DNA from: CAYTZH01 sp964442285
GTDB lineage: Bacteria; Myxococcota_A; UBA9160; JAFDET01
Length of the DNA stretch: 64,000 bases
Assembly: GCA_964442285.1 (NCBI GenBank)
Contig: CAYTZH010000012.1
Location: 47,702 to 111,701 of the forward strand
Reading direction: 5' to 3'
Part shown: positions 37,624 to 45,589 of the stretch, one piece after another
Layout: each line of letters starts with the position of its first letter
Numbering within the stretch: the first letter of the stretch is position 1
The notes under the pieces: model-generated
Database searches by the model: none
Told to the model about the DNA's origin: nothing
The model's input: only the letters and a program-made list of their open reading frames with translations
Made by a program: the position numbers and the translations under genes

Positions 37624-38598
37624 GTGCCGCTGGCGGAGTCACTCCAGCTCGTGCTCGGGATCGCCCTGCTCGTCGCCGGCGGCGAGGCCATGGTGCGCGG
37701 CGCGGCCGCCCTGGCCCAGCAGCTCGGCATTCCTCCACTCGTGGTGGGTCTGACGGTGGTGGCCTTCGGGACCAGCGCGCCGGAGCTCGCGGTGAACGTG
37801 ACGGCGGCCGTGCGCGGGGACGGCGCCATCGCCTTCGGCAACCTGATCGGCTCGAACCTCGCCAACGTGGGCCTCATCCTGGCCGGCGCGGCGTTGGTCA
37901 AGCGGCTCGTGGTCCACAGCGCCGTGATCACGCGCGAGATCCCGATGATGCTGCTCGCCAGCGCCGCGGTCCTCGTCATGGGCTTCGACGTCCTGCGCGG
38001 GGACGCGGCTTCGCAGTACGACCGCGCGGAGGGCCTGCTGCTCCTGCTGCTCTTCGCCGTCTTCCTCTACTACACGATCGCGGAGACGCTGCGGCGTCGG
38101 GCCTCGGACCCCTTCGTGCAGCAGGTGCGAGACCACGAGATCGGCAGCCGGCTCCGGTCGGCCGGGACGAGCCTCGGCCTCGTGGTCCTGGGCCTGGCGG
38201 GTCTGACGTTCGGGGGCCAGCTCACCGTGGCCGGGGCCGTGGAGATCGCCGCGGCCCTGGGTGCGCCGAAGGCGCTCGTCGGCCTCACGGTCGTCGCGGT
38301 CGGCACCAGCCTTCCGGAGCTCAGCGCGAGCCTGCTGGCGGCCCGCAAGGGCGAGACCGACCTCGCGGTGGGCAACGTGGTGGGCTCGAACATCTTCAAC
38401 CTGCTCTTCGTGCTCGCCACGACGTCGACGATCCAGCCGGTGCCGGTCCCGCCGGCGGGGCAGGTGGACCTGGTCGTGATGGTGGGGTTCGGGGCGGCCC
38501 TCCTGGTCCTCTCCGCGACCGGCCGGGCCATCGGCCGCGGGGAGGGCGCGCTCTTCCTCCTGGCCTACCTCGGGTACGTGATCTGGCGGGCGACCTGA
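37624..38598 (+). CDS. calcium/sodium antiporter (CaCA family, YrbG-like)
   Basis: This 324-residue membrane protein has ten helices in two inverted halves, each with the alpha-repeat: GLTVVAFGTSAPELAVNV ... GNLIGSNLANVGLIL and GLTVVAVGTSLPELSASL ... GNVVGSNIFNLLFVL. The acidic residues in PEL and the GSN motifs bind Ca2+/Na+ in characterised members. GTG 37624 follows CGGAGGA 6-7 bases upstream. It exchanges Na+ (or H+) for Ca2+ at the inner membrane. The gene begins 30 bases after the AspT-like gene and 35 bases before the diadenylate cyclase, consistent with one transcript of ion-related genes. Confidence 0.92.
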   Translation: MPLAESLQLVLGIALLVAGGEAMVRGAAALAQQLGIPPLVVGLTVVAFGTSAPELAVNVTAAVRGDGAIAFGNLIGSNLANVGLILAGAALVKRLVVHSAVITREIPMMLLASAAVLVMGFDVLRGDAASQYDRAEGLLLLLLFAVFLYYTIAETLRRRASDPFVQQVRDHEIGSRLRSAGTSLGLVVLGLAGLTFGGQLTVAGAVEIAAALGAPKALVGLTVVAVGTSLPELSASLLAARKGETDLAVGNVVGSNIFNLLFVLATTSTIQPVPVPPAGQVDLVVMVGFGAALLVLSATGRAIGRGEGALFLLAYLGYVIWRAT

Positions 38599-38633
38599 TC
38601 GGCGAAGGCGCGAAACGGGGCTAGCGTACGAGC

Positions 38634-39806
38634 ATGGAGAGCGCCCTCGACCTCCTCGGCACGTTCCGGCTGGCCGATCTCGCCGACCTCCTGGTGGTGG
38701 CGGTCCTGTTCGGGGTCGGGATCACCTGGCTCCGCACCACCCGCGCGCGTCCGGCCCTCGTCGGGGTTGCGATCCTCGGCGCGGTCTACCTGGTGGCCCG
38801 CGAGGTGGGCATGGTCCTCACCGCCTGGATCCTCCAGGGCTTCGCGGCCGTGTCGGTGCTCGTCCTGGTGGTGGTCTTCCAGGAGGAGATCCGCCGCCTG
38901 TTCGAGCAGATTGCGATGCTCGGCCTGCGCCGCCGGCCCCTGGCGGAGGTGGTCGACGCGGTGGACACCCTGACGCGCGCGCTGGCGCAGCTGGCCACGC
39001 AGAAGCGCGGCGCCCTGGTCGTCATCCCGGGTCGGGAGCCCCCGGAGCGTCACCTCGACGGCGGCATCCTCCTCGACGCCCGGATCAGCGAGCCGCTGCT
39101 CCTGAGCCTCTTCGATCCCAACTCGGCGGGCCACGACGGCGCCGTCGTCCTCGCCGGCGATCGGGCCAAGGCCTTCGCCGTCCATCTTCCGCTCTCGACG
39201 AACCACGCCGAGCTGGGCACCCGCGGCACGCGTCACGCCGCGGGCCTGGGCCTCTCCGAGCGCTGTGACGCCCTGTGTCTGGTGGTGTCCGAGGAGCGCG
39301 GCAGCCTCTCCGTGGCCCGGGCCGGCAAGCTCCGCACCCTGGCGCGGCCCGAGCTCGTGGGCGACGAGATCCGCGGCTTCCTCGCCGAGCTGGCGCCCAC
39401 CGAGACCCACCGTTCCGGTCTTCGCGCCCTGGCGGGACGCTGGCGCGAGGCGGGCGTCGCGCTGGCCCTGGCGGGGGTGGTGTGGGTGCTCGCCGTGCCC
39501 GTCTCGGGCAACGCCGAGGTGGAGCGCTCGGTCCCCGTCGAGATCTTCGACCTGCCCGAAGGCTACGCGCTGGAGTCGGTCGATCCCCCCGAAGTGCAGG
39601 TGCTGCTCTCGGGCAACCGCCGCGATCTGCTGGTGCTCGCGCCCGAGATGGTGGCGGTGCGCGTGAACACCACCCTGGTGGAGCTCGGGCGCCGCACGTT
39701 CCGCGTGGGGCCCTCCCAGGTCTCCCACCCGCCTCGCACCGAGGTGCTGGCCGTCTCCCCCGACACCGTGAAGATCTCCCTCCGCCCGATCGCGGGTTCC
39801 GAGTAA
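38634..39806 (+). CDS. cdaA: diadenylate cyclase (CdaA-type) fused to a YbbR-like domain
   Basis: A 390-residue protein: three N-terminal membrane helices (about 15-95, VLVLVVVFQEEIRRLFEQ typical of CdaA), a DAC catalytic domain (about 105-235) with NSAGHDGAVVL and LGTRGTRHAAGLGLSE (the DGA and RHR-type motifs, here RH-A), then a fourth membrane helix (about 270-290) and a YbbR/CdaR-like domain (about 300-388, VPVEIFDLPEGYALE ... VSHPPRTEVLAVSPDTVKI). It makes c-di-AMP from two ATP. In Firmicutes cdaA and its regulator cdaR (YbbR) are separate neighbouring genes; here they are one chain. c-di-AMP controls K+ and osmolyte uptake, which suits the surroundings. Confidence 0.88.
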   Translation: MESALDLLGTFRLADLADLLVVAVLFGVGITWLRTTRARPALVGVAILGAVYLVAREVGMVLTAWILQGFAAVSVLVLVVVFQEEIRRLFEQIAMLGLRRRPLAEVVDAVDTLTRALAQLATQKRGALVVIPGREPPERHLDGGILLDARISEPLLLSLFDPNSAGHDGAVVLAGDRAKAFAVHLPLSTNHAELGTRGTRHAAGLGLSERCDALCLVVSEERGSLSVARAGKLRTLARPELVGDEIRGFLAELAPTETHRSGLRALAGRWREAGVALALAGVVWVLAVPVSGNAEVERSVPVEIFDLPEGYALESVDPPEVQVLLSGNRRDLLVLAPEMVAVRVNTTLVELGRRTFRVGPSQVSHPPRTEVLAVSPDTVKISLRPIAGSE

Positions 39807-39819
39807 CCCGAGGAGCTCC

Positions 39820-41127
39820 ATGTCGACACGTTCCCTCGAGCTGCTGGCCCGCTCCTTCGCGGAGCGGCACCCGGAGGACGCCGCCCGAGCCCTGGAGGCG
39901 TTGCCCTCCGGCGAGGCCGCCGACGTGCTCCACCGGCTGCCGGCCCGGGTGGCCGGCCCCGTGGTGGAGCGCCTCGCACCGGGCCCGGCCGCATCCATTC
40001 TGACCGAGGTGGGTGGCGAGGCCACCCGGGAGCTCCTCGAGAGCGTGCCCTCGCGCCAGGCGGCGGCCATCCTGCGCCATCTCGAGGAGGCCCTCCGCGA
40101 GGCCACGCTCGGGGCGCTCACCGGGCGCGCGGCCGGGCAGATCCGGGACCTGCTCCAGTACCCGCCGGGCACGGCCGGGCACATGATGGAGACCCGCATC
40201 AGTACCGTGCCCATCGACGTCACCGTCGAGCGGGCGCTCGCGATGCTGCGCCGCGCGCCGCGGGACACCCTCTTCTACCTCTACGTGACCGACCGCGAGG
40301 GTCGCCTCGCCGGCGTCCTCAACATGCGCGAGCTGCTGCTCGCGTCTCCCAAGGACCCGATCGAGCCGCTCGTGAGGCGGCAGGTGCTGAGCGTCCGGGC
40401 CACCGACGACCGGGAGACGGTGGCCGACCTGGTCCGGCAGCGTCGCTTCGTGGCGCTTCCGGTGGTCGACGCCGACGACCGCCTCCTGGGCGTCGTCAAG
40501 CACGAGGAGGTCCTGGGCGCCATCCAGGAGGAGGCCTTCCAGGACCTCCAGAAGATGGTCGGCGCCGGCGAAGACGAGCGCGCGCTCTCGCCCGTCTCCA
40601 CCGTGGTCCGCAAGCGGCTGCCCTGGCTCTACGTCAACCTCGGCACGGCCTTCCTGGCCGCCGCGGTCGTGGGCCTGTTCGAGGACACCATCCAGCAGGT
40701 CACGGCCCTCGCGGTCCTCCTGCCCGTGGTGGCCGGCCAGGGCGGGAACACGGGCGCCCAGGCCCTGGCGGTGGTGATGCGCGGCATCGCCCTCAACGAG
40801 ATCGTGCCCGGCTCGGTGCGCCGGGTGCTCGTGAAGGAGACCGCGGGTGCGATCCTCAACGGGCTGGCCGTGGCCGCGGGCACGGCCGGCGCGGTCTTCC
40901 TCTGGGACGGGCGCCCGGCCCTGGCGGCGGTGATCGGCCTCGCCATGGTGGTGAACATGGGTGCTGCGGGGCTCTCCGGCGCCACCATCCCGCTGGTCCT
41001 GCGCTCCTTCGGGCTCGACCCGGCGCAGTCCTCCTCCATCGTCCTCACCACGGTCACCGACGTGGTCGGCTTCGCGGCCTTCCTGGGCGCCGCGGTGCTG
41101 TTCATGCCCTACCTCGGCGCCGCTTGA
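39820..41127 (+). CDS. mgtE: magnesium transporter MgtE
   Basis: A 435-residue MgtE: N-terminal helical domain (about 1-130, repeats such as AARALEALPSGEAADVLHRL), a CBS pair (about 140-255, TAGHMMETRISTVPID, RRQVLSVRATDDRETVADL) and a five-helix channel domain (about 270-435) with VVAGQGGNTGAQALAVVMRG, the conserved permeation segment, and the P-L-L end. CBS and N domains close the pore at high Mg2+. ATG 39820 sits 7 bases after GAGGAG, 13 bases after the cyclase stop. It fits the ion-homeostasis run. Confidence 0.94.
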   Translation: MSTRSLELLARSFAERHPEDAARALEALPSGEAADVLHRLPARVAGPVVERLAPGPAASILTEVGGEATRELLESVPSRQAAAILRHLEEALREATLGALTGRAAGQIRDLLQYPPGTAGHMMETRISTVPIDVTVERALAMLRRAPRDTLFYLYVTDREGRLAGVLNMRELLLASPKDPIEPLVRRQVLSVRATDDRETVADLVRQRRFVALPVVDADDRLLGVVKHEEVLGAIQEEAFQDLQKMVGAGEDERALSPVSTVVRKRLPWLYVNLGTAFLAAAVVGLFEDTIQQVTALAVLLPVVAGQGGNTGAQALAVVMRGIALNEIVPGSVRRVLVKETAGAILNGLAVAAGTAGAVFLWDGRPALAAVIGLAMVVNMGAAGLSGATIPLVLRSFGLDPAQSSSIVLTTVTDVVGFAAFLGAAVLFMPYLGAA

Positions 41128-41149
41128 AGGCAGCTCGCGGGAGAACGCC

Positions 41150-42577
41150 ATGTCCGTCCCGTCCTCGTCCCCGAGAAGCTTCCTGCAGAACGTCGGGACC
41201 TACTTCGACCGTGCTGCGGCGTTGACCGACCTCGACGTCTCGCTCCTCGAGCAGATCAAGGCCTGCAACGGCGTCTATCGCATGCGCTTCCCGGTGCGGC
41301 GGGACGACGGCAGCATCGAGGTGGTGGAGGCCTACCGGGCCCAGCACAGCAGCCACCGGACGCCCACCAAGGGGGGCATCCGCTTCAGCACCCACGTGGA
41401 CCAGGACGAGGTCATGGCGCTCGCGGCGCTGATGACGTATAAATGCGTCATCGTCAATGTACCCTTCGGCGGGGCCAAGGGCGGTGTGCGCATCAACCCG
41501 TTCGAGCGCTCCGAGGCCTTCCTGGAGCGCGTCACCCGCCGCTACACCGCGGAGCTGAACCGGCGCAACCTGATCGGCCCGGCGGTGGACGTGCCCGCGC
41601 CGGACTACGGCACGGGCGAGCGGGAGATGGGCTGGATCGCCGACACCTACAAGGCACTCCAGCCCGCCGCCCTCGATCCGTTCGGCTGCGTCACCGGCAA
41701 GCCGATCTCCATGCACGGCATCCCGGGGCGGCGCGAGGCCACGGGCCTGGGCGTGTACTACGGCATCGAGGAGTGCATGGCCGTGGCGGAAGACATGAAG
41801 GCCCTGGGGCTCTCCCCCGGCCTGGCCGGCAAGCGCGTCGTCGTGCAGGGCCTCGGCAACGTGGGCTATCACGCGGCCCACTTCGCCCAGACGGAGGGCG
41901 GCGCCGTCGTGGTCGGGATCGCCGAGCGGGAGGGCGGCATCTACGCCCCCGACGGCCTCGACGTGGACGCCGTGCAGCGCCACCGGGCCGAGAGCGGCAG
42001 CCTGCTCGACTTCCCGGGCGCCGAGAACGTGGCGTCGCCCGGCGAGGTGCTGGAGCTCGACTGCGACGTGCTGGTCCCGGCCGCCCTGGAGAGCCAGATC
42101 ACCGCCGCAAACGCATCCCGCATCCGCGCCCGCCTGGTGGCGGAGGGCGCCAACGGCCCGGTCGATCCCGAAGGGGAGCGGATCCTGCTGGACCGCGGCG
42201 TGCTCGTGCTCCCCGACGTCTATCTGAACGCCGGAGGCGTGACTGTCTCCTACTTCGAGTGGCTCAAGAACCTCTCACACGCCAGCTTCGAGCGCATGAC
42301 CACGCGCTGGGAGGAGATGGCCAGCGATCGGATGCTCACGGCGGTCGAGAAGCTGACGGGGCAATCGCTCTCCGACGGCGAGCGGCGGATGCTGGTCCAG
42401 GGCCCGCGGGAGATCGACTTCGTCAAGACCGCCCTCGCGGAGACCATGGAGCTGGCCTACGCCCAGATCCACGGTCTCTGGCGCGCCCGTGGGCTTCCGG
42501 ACCTGCGCACCGCGGCCTTCTGCTTCGCCATCGAGCGGGTGGCCGGCGCCTACCGCGCCCAGGGCATCTTTCCGTAG
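41150..42577 (+). CDS. glutamate dehydrogenase (Glu/Leu/Phe/Val dehydrogenase family)
   Basis: This 475-residue enzyme has the substrate Lys motifs HRTPTKGGIRF and VNVPFGGAKGGVRINP, the VPAPDYGTGEREMGWI block, and the Rossmann motif VVVQGLGNVGYHAAHF. The C-terminal DVYLNAGGVTVSYFEWLKN is typical of glutamate dehydrogenase. It interconverts glutamate and 2-oxoglutarate with NAD(P)H. Its ATG follows CGGGAG and lies 22 bases after mgtE. Glutamate is the main K+ counter-ion and an osmolyte, so its position with ion genes is coherent. Cofactor preference was not decided from sequence. Confidence 0.92.
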   Translation: MSVPSSSPRSFLQNVGTYFDRAAALTDLDVSLLEQIKACNGVYRMRFPVRRDDGSIEVVEAYRAQHSSHRTPTKGGIRFSTHVDQDEVMALAALMTYKCVIVNVPFGGAKGGVRINPFERSEAFLERVTRRYTAELNRRNLIGPAVDVPAPDYGTGEREMGWIADTYKALQPAALDPFGCVTGKPISMHGIPGRREATGLGVYYGIEECMAVAEDMKALGLSPGLAGKRVVVQGLGNVGYHAAHFAQTEGGAVVVGIAEREGGIYAPDGLDVDAVQRHRAESGSLLDFPGAENVASPGEVLELDCDVLVPAALESQITAANASRIRARLVAEGANGPVDPEGERILLDRGVLVLPDVYLNAGGVTVSYFEWLKNLSHASFERMTTRWEEMASDRMLTAVEKLTGQSLSDGERRMLVQGPREIDFVKTALAETMELAYAQIHGLWRARGLPDLRTAAFCFAIERVAGAYRAQGIFP

Positions 42578-42597
42578 CCGCGCGCTAGGCTCCCCCG

Positions 42598-43329
42598 GTG
42601 ATCGAGTCCCTCCTTCTCAGCGCGGCACCCATCGCGACCTTCGAGGGCTCCCGGCCGCTCACCAACGCCAGCGGCTTCTTCTTCGAGCGCGACGGGCGCC
42701 TGTTCCTGGTGACCAGCCGGCATGTCATGGTCGACCGGCCGAGCGGGCACGCGCCCGACCGGATCCAGATCGAGCTGCACACCGACCCGGAGAACGTGGC
42801 GGAGACCGTCGGCTTCTCGATGCCGCTCTACCAGCAGGGTCGCAGCACCTGGCGCCAGGGCAGGGATTCAGCGGGAGGCATCGACGTGGCGGCCCTCGAG
42901 ATCGATCGCTCGGCGTTGCCCGCAACCGCGGTACTCGCGGCGTTCACGCCGAATCACCTCCTCCCGGAGGACGACAGCGTCGAGATCGGCACGCCGGTCC
43001 TGATCCTCGGCTTCCCCCTGGGCTTCCACGATTGGCTGCATCGGGTGCCGGTGGTCCGGCAGGCGGTGGTCGCCTCGTCGTTCGGCCTGCGCTTCCAGGG
43101 CGAGGGCTACTTCCTGACCGATGCGCGGACGCATCGGGGAAGCAGCGGGGCGCCCGTCGTCCTGCGCCGGTCGCAGGCCGGGACCCGGGACGGCAGCCTC
43201 CCCTGGACCCTGCTCGGCGTCCACTCCGCGCGTCTCGACGTGGGCACGCGGGAGGAGGATGCGGACGAGGCGCTGGGCCTGAACTGCGCCTGGTACGCCG
43301 ACATCCTGCTCACGCTCACCCGGGACTGA
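42598..43329 (+). CDS. cytoplasmic trypsin-like serine peptidase
   Basis: The 243-residue protein has a trypsin-like triad: His in LFLVTSRHVMVDRP, Asp in GGIDVAALEIDRSA and Ser in ARTHRGSSGAPVVLRR. Chymotrypsin-fold proteases of this kind, annotated as serine protease or trypsin-like peptidase domain, often lack signal peptides; none is seen here. GTG 42598 comes 20 bases after the glutamate dehydrogenase stop, with a weak ribosome site. No PDZ or inhibitor domain is fused. It could be a regulated intracellular protease. A strong hairpin begins at its stop codon. Confidence 0.8.
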   Translation: MIESLLLSAAPIATFEGSRPLTNASGFFFERDGRLFLVTSRHVMVDRPSGHAPDRIQIELHTDPENVAETVGFSMPLYQQGRSTWRQGRDSAGGIDVAALEIDRSALPATAVLAAFTPNHLLPEDDSVEIGTPVLILGFPLGFHDWLHRVPVVRQAVVASSFGLRFQGEGYFLTDARTHRGSSGAPVVLRRSQAGTRDGSLPWTLLGVHSARLDVGTREEDADEALGLNCAWYADILLTLTRD

Positions 43330-43351
43330 CGGCGGCCCGCAGGGCCGCCGT
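43329..43351 (+). terminator. hairpin at the end of the plus-strand ion/GDH/protease run
   Basis: ACGGCGGCCC (43329-43338) pairs perfectly with GGGCCGCCGT (43342-43351) around a GCA loop, directly at the protease stop codon. A 10-bp GC stem is strong, though no T-run follows. Confidence 0.55.
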
Positions 43352-43686
43352 CGCGGTGGGCTCCGTGAAGAGCGCGGCGCCGCTCGGGATGCAGCGCACG
43401 AGGCCGAGGGGGCAGAACAGGGCGACCGCGAGTCGCTGCGAGAGCGCCGTCGCGTTTCCCGCCCCTTGCGGGATCGCCGGACGGGGGGGGCGGTCGCCCC
43501 GGAAGGTGCGCCCGGGCGGGCGGCTCGGGCCGCGACGCATCCCCTCGGGGTCTTCGGCCACGCCGCTGCCGGCTCGCTCTTCACAGATCGGAGGAGGGGC
43601 TAGCCTTCCAGGGCACACCATCCGGAGGCAGTGAGTTCCGAGATGATCTCGCGCGCTCGTACGGATTGGCGTAGAAGGCGCTGAAC
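43352..43686. other. intergenic region with no gene seen
   Basis: This 335-base gap between the protease hairpin and acetolactate synthase has no frame with family similarity. Frames on the minus strand across it are Arg/Pro/Ala-rich and lack a ribosome site. It holds runs of G (GGGGGGG near 43485-43491) and a less GC-rich segment around 43600-43686 that is probably the promoter and leader of the next gene. Confidence 0.5.
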
Positions 43687-45366
43687 GTGGCGGATCGACC
43701 CGGGCAGAACGGCGCGCGCCTCATGGTGCGCTGCCTCGAGGCCGAAGGAGTTGCGCGCATCTTCGCGGTGCCGGGCGAGGAGAACCTCGACCTCCTCGAG
43801 GCGCTGCGCGAGTCGACCATCGAGCTGGTGGTGGCGCGCCACGAGCAGGCGGCCGGATTCATGGCCGCCACCGAGGGACGGCTGACCGGCCGGGCCGGCG
43901 TCTGCCTCGCCACGCTCGGTCCGGGCGCCACGAACCTCGTCACCGCCGCGGCCCACGCCCAGCTCGGCGCGATGCCTCTCGTGATGATCACCGGGCAGAA
44001 GCCCATTCGGGAGAGCCAGCAGGGCGCCTTCCAGCTGATCGACGTCGTGGACATGATGCGTCCGCTCACCAAGTTCTCGACCAGCCTGGTGGCAGCCCGC
44101 CCGATCCCCCACCACGTGCGACAGGCCTTCCAACGGGCCGAGGAGGAGCGTCCCGGGGCTGCGCATCTGGAGCTTCCCGAGGACGTCGCGCGCGAATCGA
44201 TCGCGGCCGATCCGGCGCCCCGCCCGCTCTCCCGCAGACCCGTCGCGGAGGCCAAGAGCCTCGCCCGGGCGGCCGAGTGGATCACCGAGGCCCGTCGGCC
44301 CCTGCTCCTGATCGGGGCGGGGGCCAACCGGAAGCGCTGTGCGCGCATGCTCACCCGATTCGTCGAGCAGCTCGGTGTTCCCTTCGTCACGACTCAGCTC
44401 GGGAAGGGCGTCGTCGACGAAGACCTCGACACCTGCCTGGGAACGGCGGCGCTCTCCGCGAACGACCTGGTCCACCGCGCCTTCGAGCATGCCGATCTCG
44501 TGATCAGCGCCGGCTACGACCCCGTCGAGAAGCCGCCCTTCCTGATGCGGCGCGATGGCTCGCAACGCCTCATCCACGTGGACTTCACGGCGCCCCGCTC
44601 GGAGCCCATCTACGCCCCCGACCTGGTCGTGGAGGGAGACCTGGCCAACGCTTTCTGGCAGCTGCAGGAGATGCTCGATCCGTCTCCGCGATGGGAACTC
44701 GGTTGCTTCCACGCCGTCCGCCGCGCGTGGCTCGAGACGCTGCGCGAGTCGGGCGCGCCGGACGATCGCGGAATCCGGTCGCTCGTCGCGGCGCTGGCCC
44801 ACGCCCTTCCCCCCGAGACCCGACTGGCCCTGGACAACGGGATGTTCAAGATCTGGGTGGCGCGCAACTGGCGCGCCCACCAGCCCAATCAGGTGCTGCT
44901 GGACAACGCCCTCGCGACCATGGGGGCTGGACTGCCGTCCGCGATGGCCTCCCGGATCGCCGAGCCCGATCGCCCGGTCGTCGCGATCTGCGGCGACGGC
45001 GGGTTCCTGATGAATGCCCAGGAGCTCGAGACGGCCGTCCGCCTTCGCCTCGACCTGGTGGTCCTGGTCCTCGTCGACGGTGGCTACGGGATGATCCGCT
45101 GGAAGCAGGCGTCCATGGATCTGGCGGAGTTCGGACTCGACTTCGGGAATCCGGACCTGGTCCGCTTCGCCGAGGCCCACGGGGCGCACGGGGCGTCGAT
45201 CGCCGACCGCCACGAGCTGGGCGATGCGGTGGCCAAGGCGCTCGACCAGGGCGGCGTCCATCTCTTCGAGGTGCCCGTCGACTACGCGGCCGACAACGCG
45301 ATGCTCGACGACCACTACCCGGAGCTCGCGCGCGCCCTGGCCGCGGGCTCGGGAGATCGCCCGTGA
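43687..45366 (+). CDS. acetolactate synthase large subunit-like ThDP enzyme
   Basis: A 559-residue ThDP enzyme: N-terminal catalytic Glu in ELVVARHEQAAGFMA, CLATLGPGATNLVTA, PLVMITGQKP, the central FAD/nucleotide-like domain (about 195-330) and the ThDP site VAICGDGGFLMNAQELETA. The lineage resembles stand-alone acetolactate synthases annotated AlsS/IlvB. No ilvN regulatory subunit is nearby. It condenses pyruvate, or a related 2-oxoacid. The next frame overlaps its stop (GTGA) and is a remnant aldehyde dehydrogenase; this synthase is frequently paired with a complete aldehyde dehydrogenase elsewhere, so the pair has decayed here. The GTG start has AGAAGG upstream. Confidence 0.87.
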   Translation: MADRPGQNGARLMVRCLEAEGVARIFAVPGEENLDLLEALRESTIELVVARHEQAAGFMAATEGRLTGRAGVCLATLGPGATNLVTAAAHAQLGAMPLVMITGQKPIRESQQGAFQLIDVVDMMRPLTKFSTSLVAARPIPHHVRQAFQRAEEERPGAAHLELPEDVARESIAADPAPRPLSRRPVAEAKSLARAAEWITEARRPLLLIGAGANRKRCARMLTRFVEQLGVPFVTTQLGKGVVDEDLDTCLGTAALSANDLVHRAFEHADLVISAGYDPVEKPPFLMRRDGSQRLIHVDFTAPRSEPIYAPDLVVEGDLANAFWQLQEMLDPSPRWELGCFHAVRRAWLETLRESGAPDDRGIRSLVAALAHALPPETRLALDNGMFKIWVARNWRAHQPNQVLLDNALATMGAGLPSAMASRIAEPDRPVVAICGDGGFLMNAQELETAVRLRLDLVVLVLVDGGYGMIRWKQASMDLAEFGLDFGNPDLVRFAEAHGAHGASIADRHELGDAVAKALDQGGVHLFEVPVDYAADNAMLDDHYPELARALAAGSGDRP

Positions 45367-45584
45367 GCTTCGCGAGCATCGACCCGAGCGACGACTCCCT
45401 GATCGAGCGCTACGCCGAGTACAGCTCCGCCGACGTGGAAGCGATCCTGGCGGAGGCCGAGCGGCCCCGGGGCTCGCGGTCGGCGACCTCCTTCGGCGGG
45501 ATCGAGGACTCCGGCTACGGGCGCGAGCTCGGATCCTCCGGCATCCGCGAGCTCGCCGACATCGAGACGGTCTGGCTGGGTTAG
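45363..45584 (+). pseudogene. internally deleted aldehyde dehydrogenase remnant
   Basis: A 73-codon frame joins the first ~40 residues of an aldehyde/succinate-semialdehyde dehydrogenase (SFASIDPSDDSLIERYAEYS ... EAILAEAERP) directly to its last ~27 residues (SFGGIEDSGYGRELGSSG, IRELADIETVWLG). A complete enzyme has about 450 residues, so the catalytic Cys/Glu and the NAD-binding core are missing. The junction lies around 45460-45490. Reading frame is preserved on both sides. The upstream acetolactate synthase overlaps its GTG. The fragment cannot be an active dehydrogenase. It is either a true deletion or an assembly collapse. Confidence 0.85.
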
Positions 45585-45589
45585 AAGTC

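Noticed and set aside
43330..43686. Possible minus-strand small gene in the gap before acetolactate synthase
   Set aside because: The frame is Arg/Pro-rich, lacks a ribosome site and shows no homology; the region is more consistent with a terminator plus promoter.
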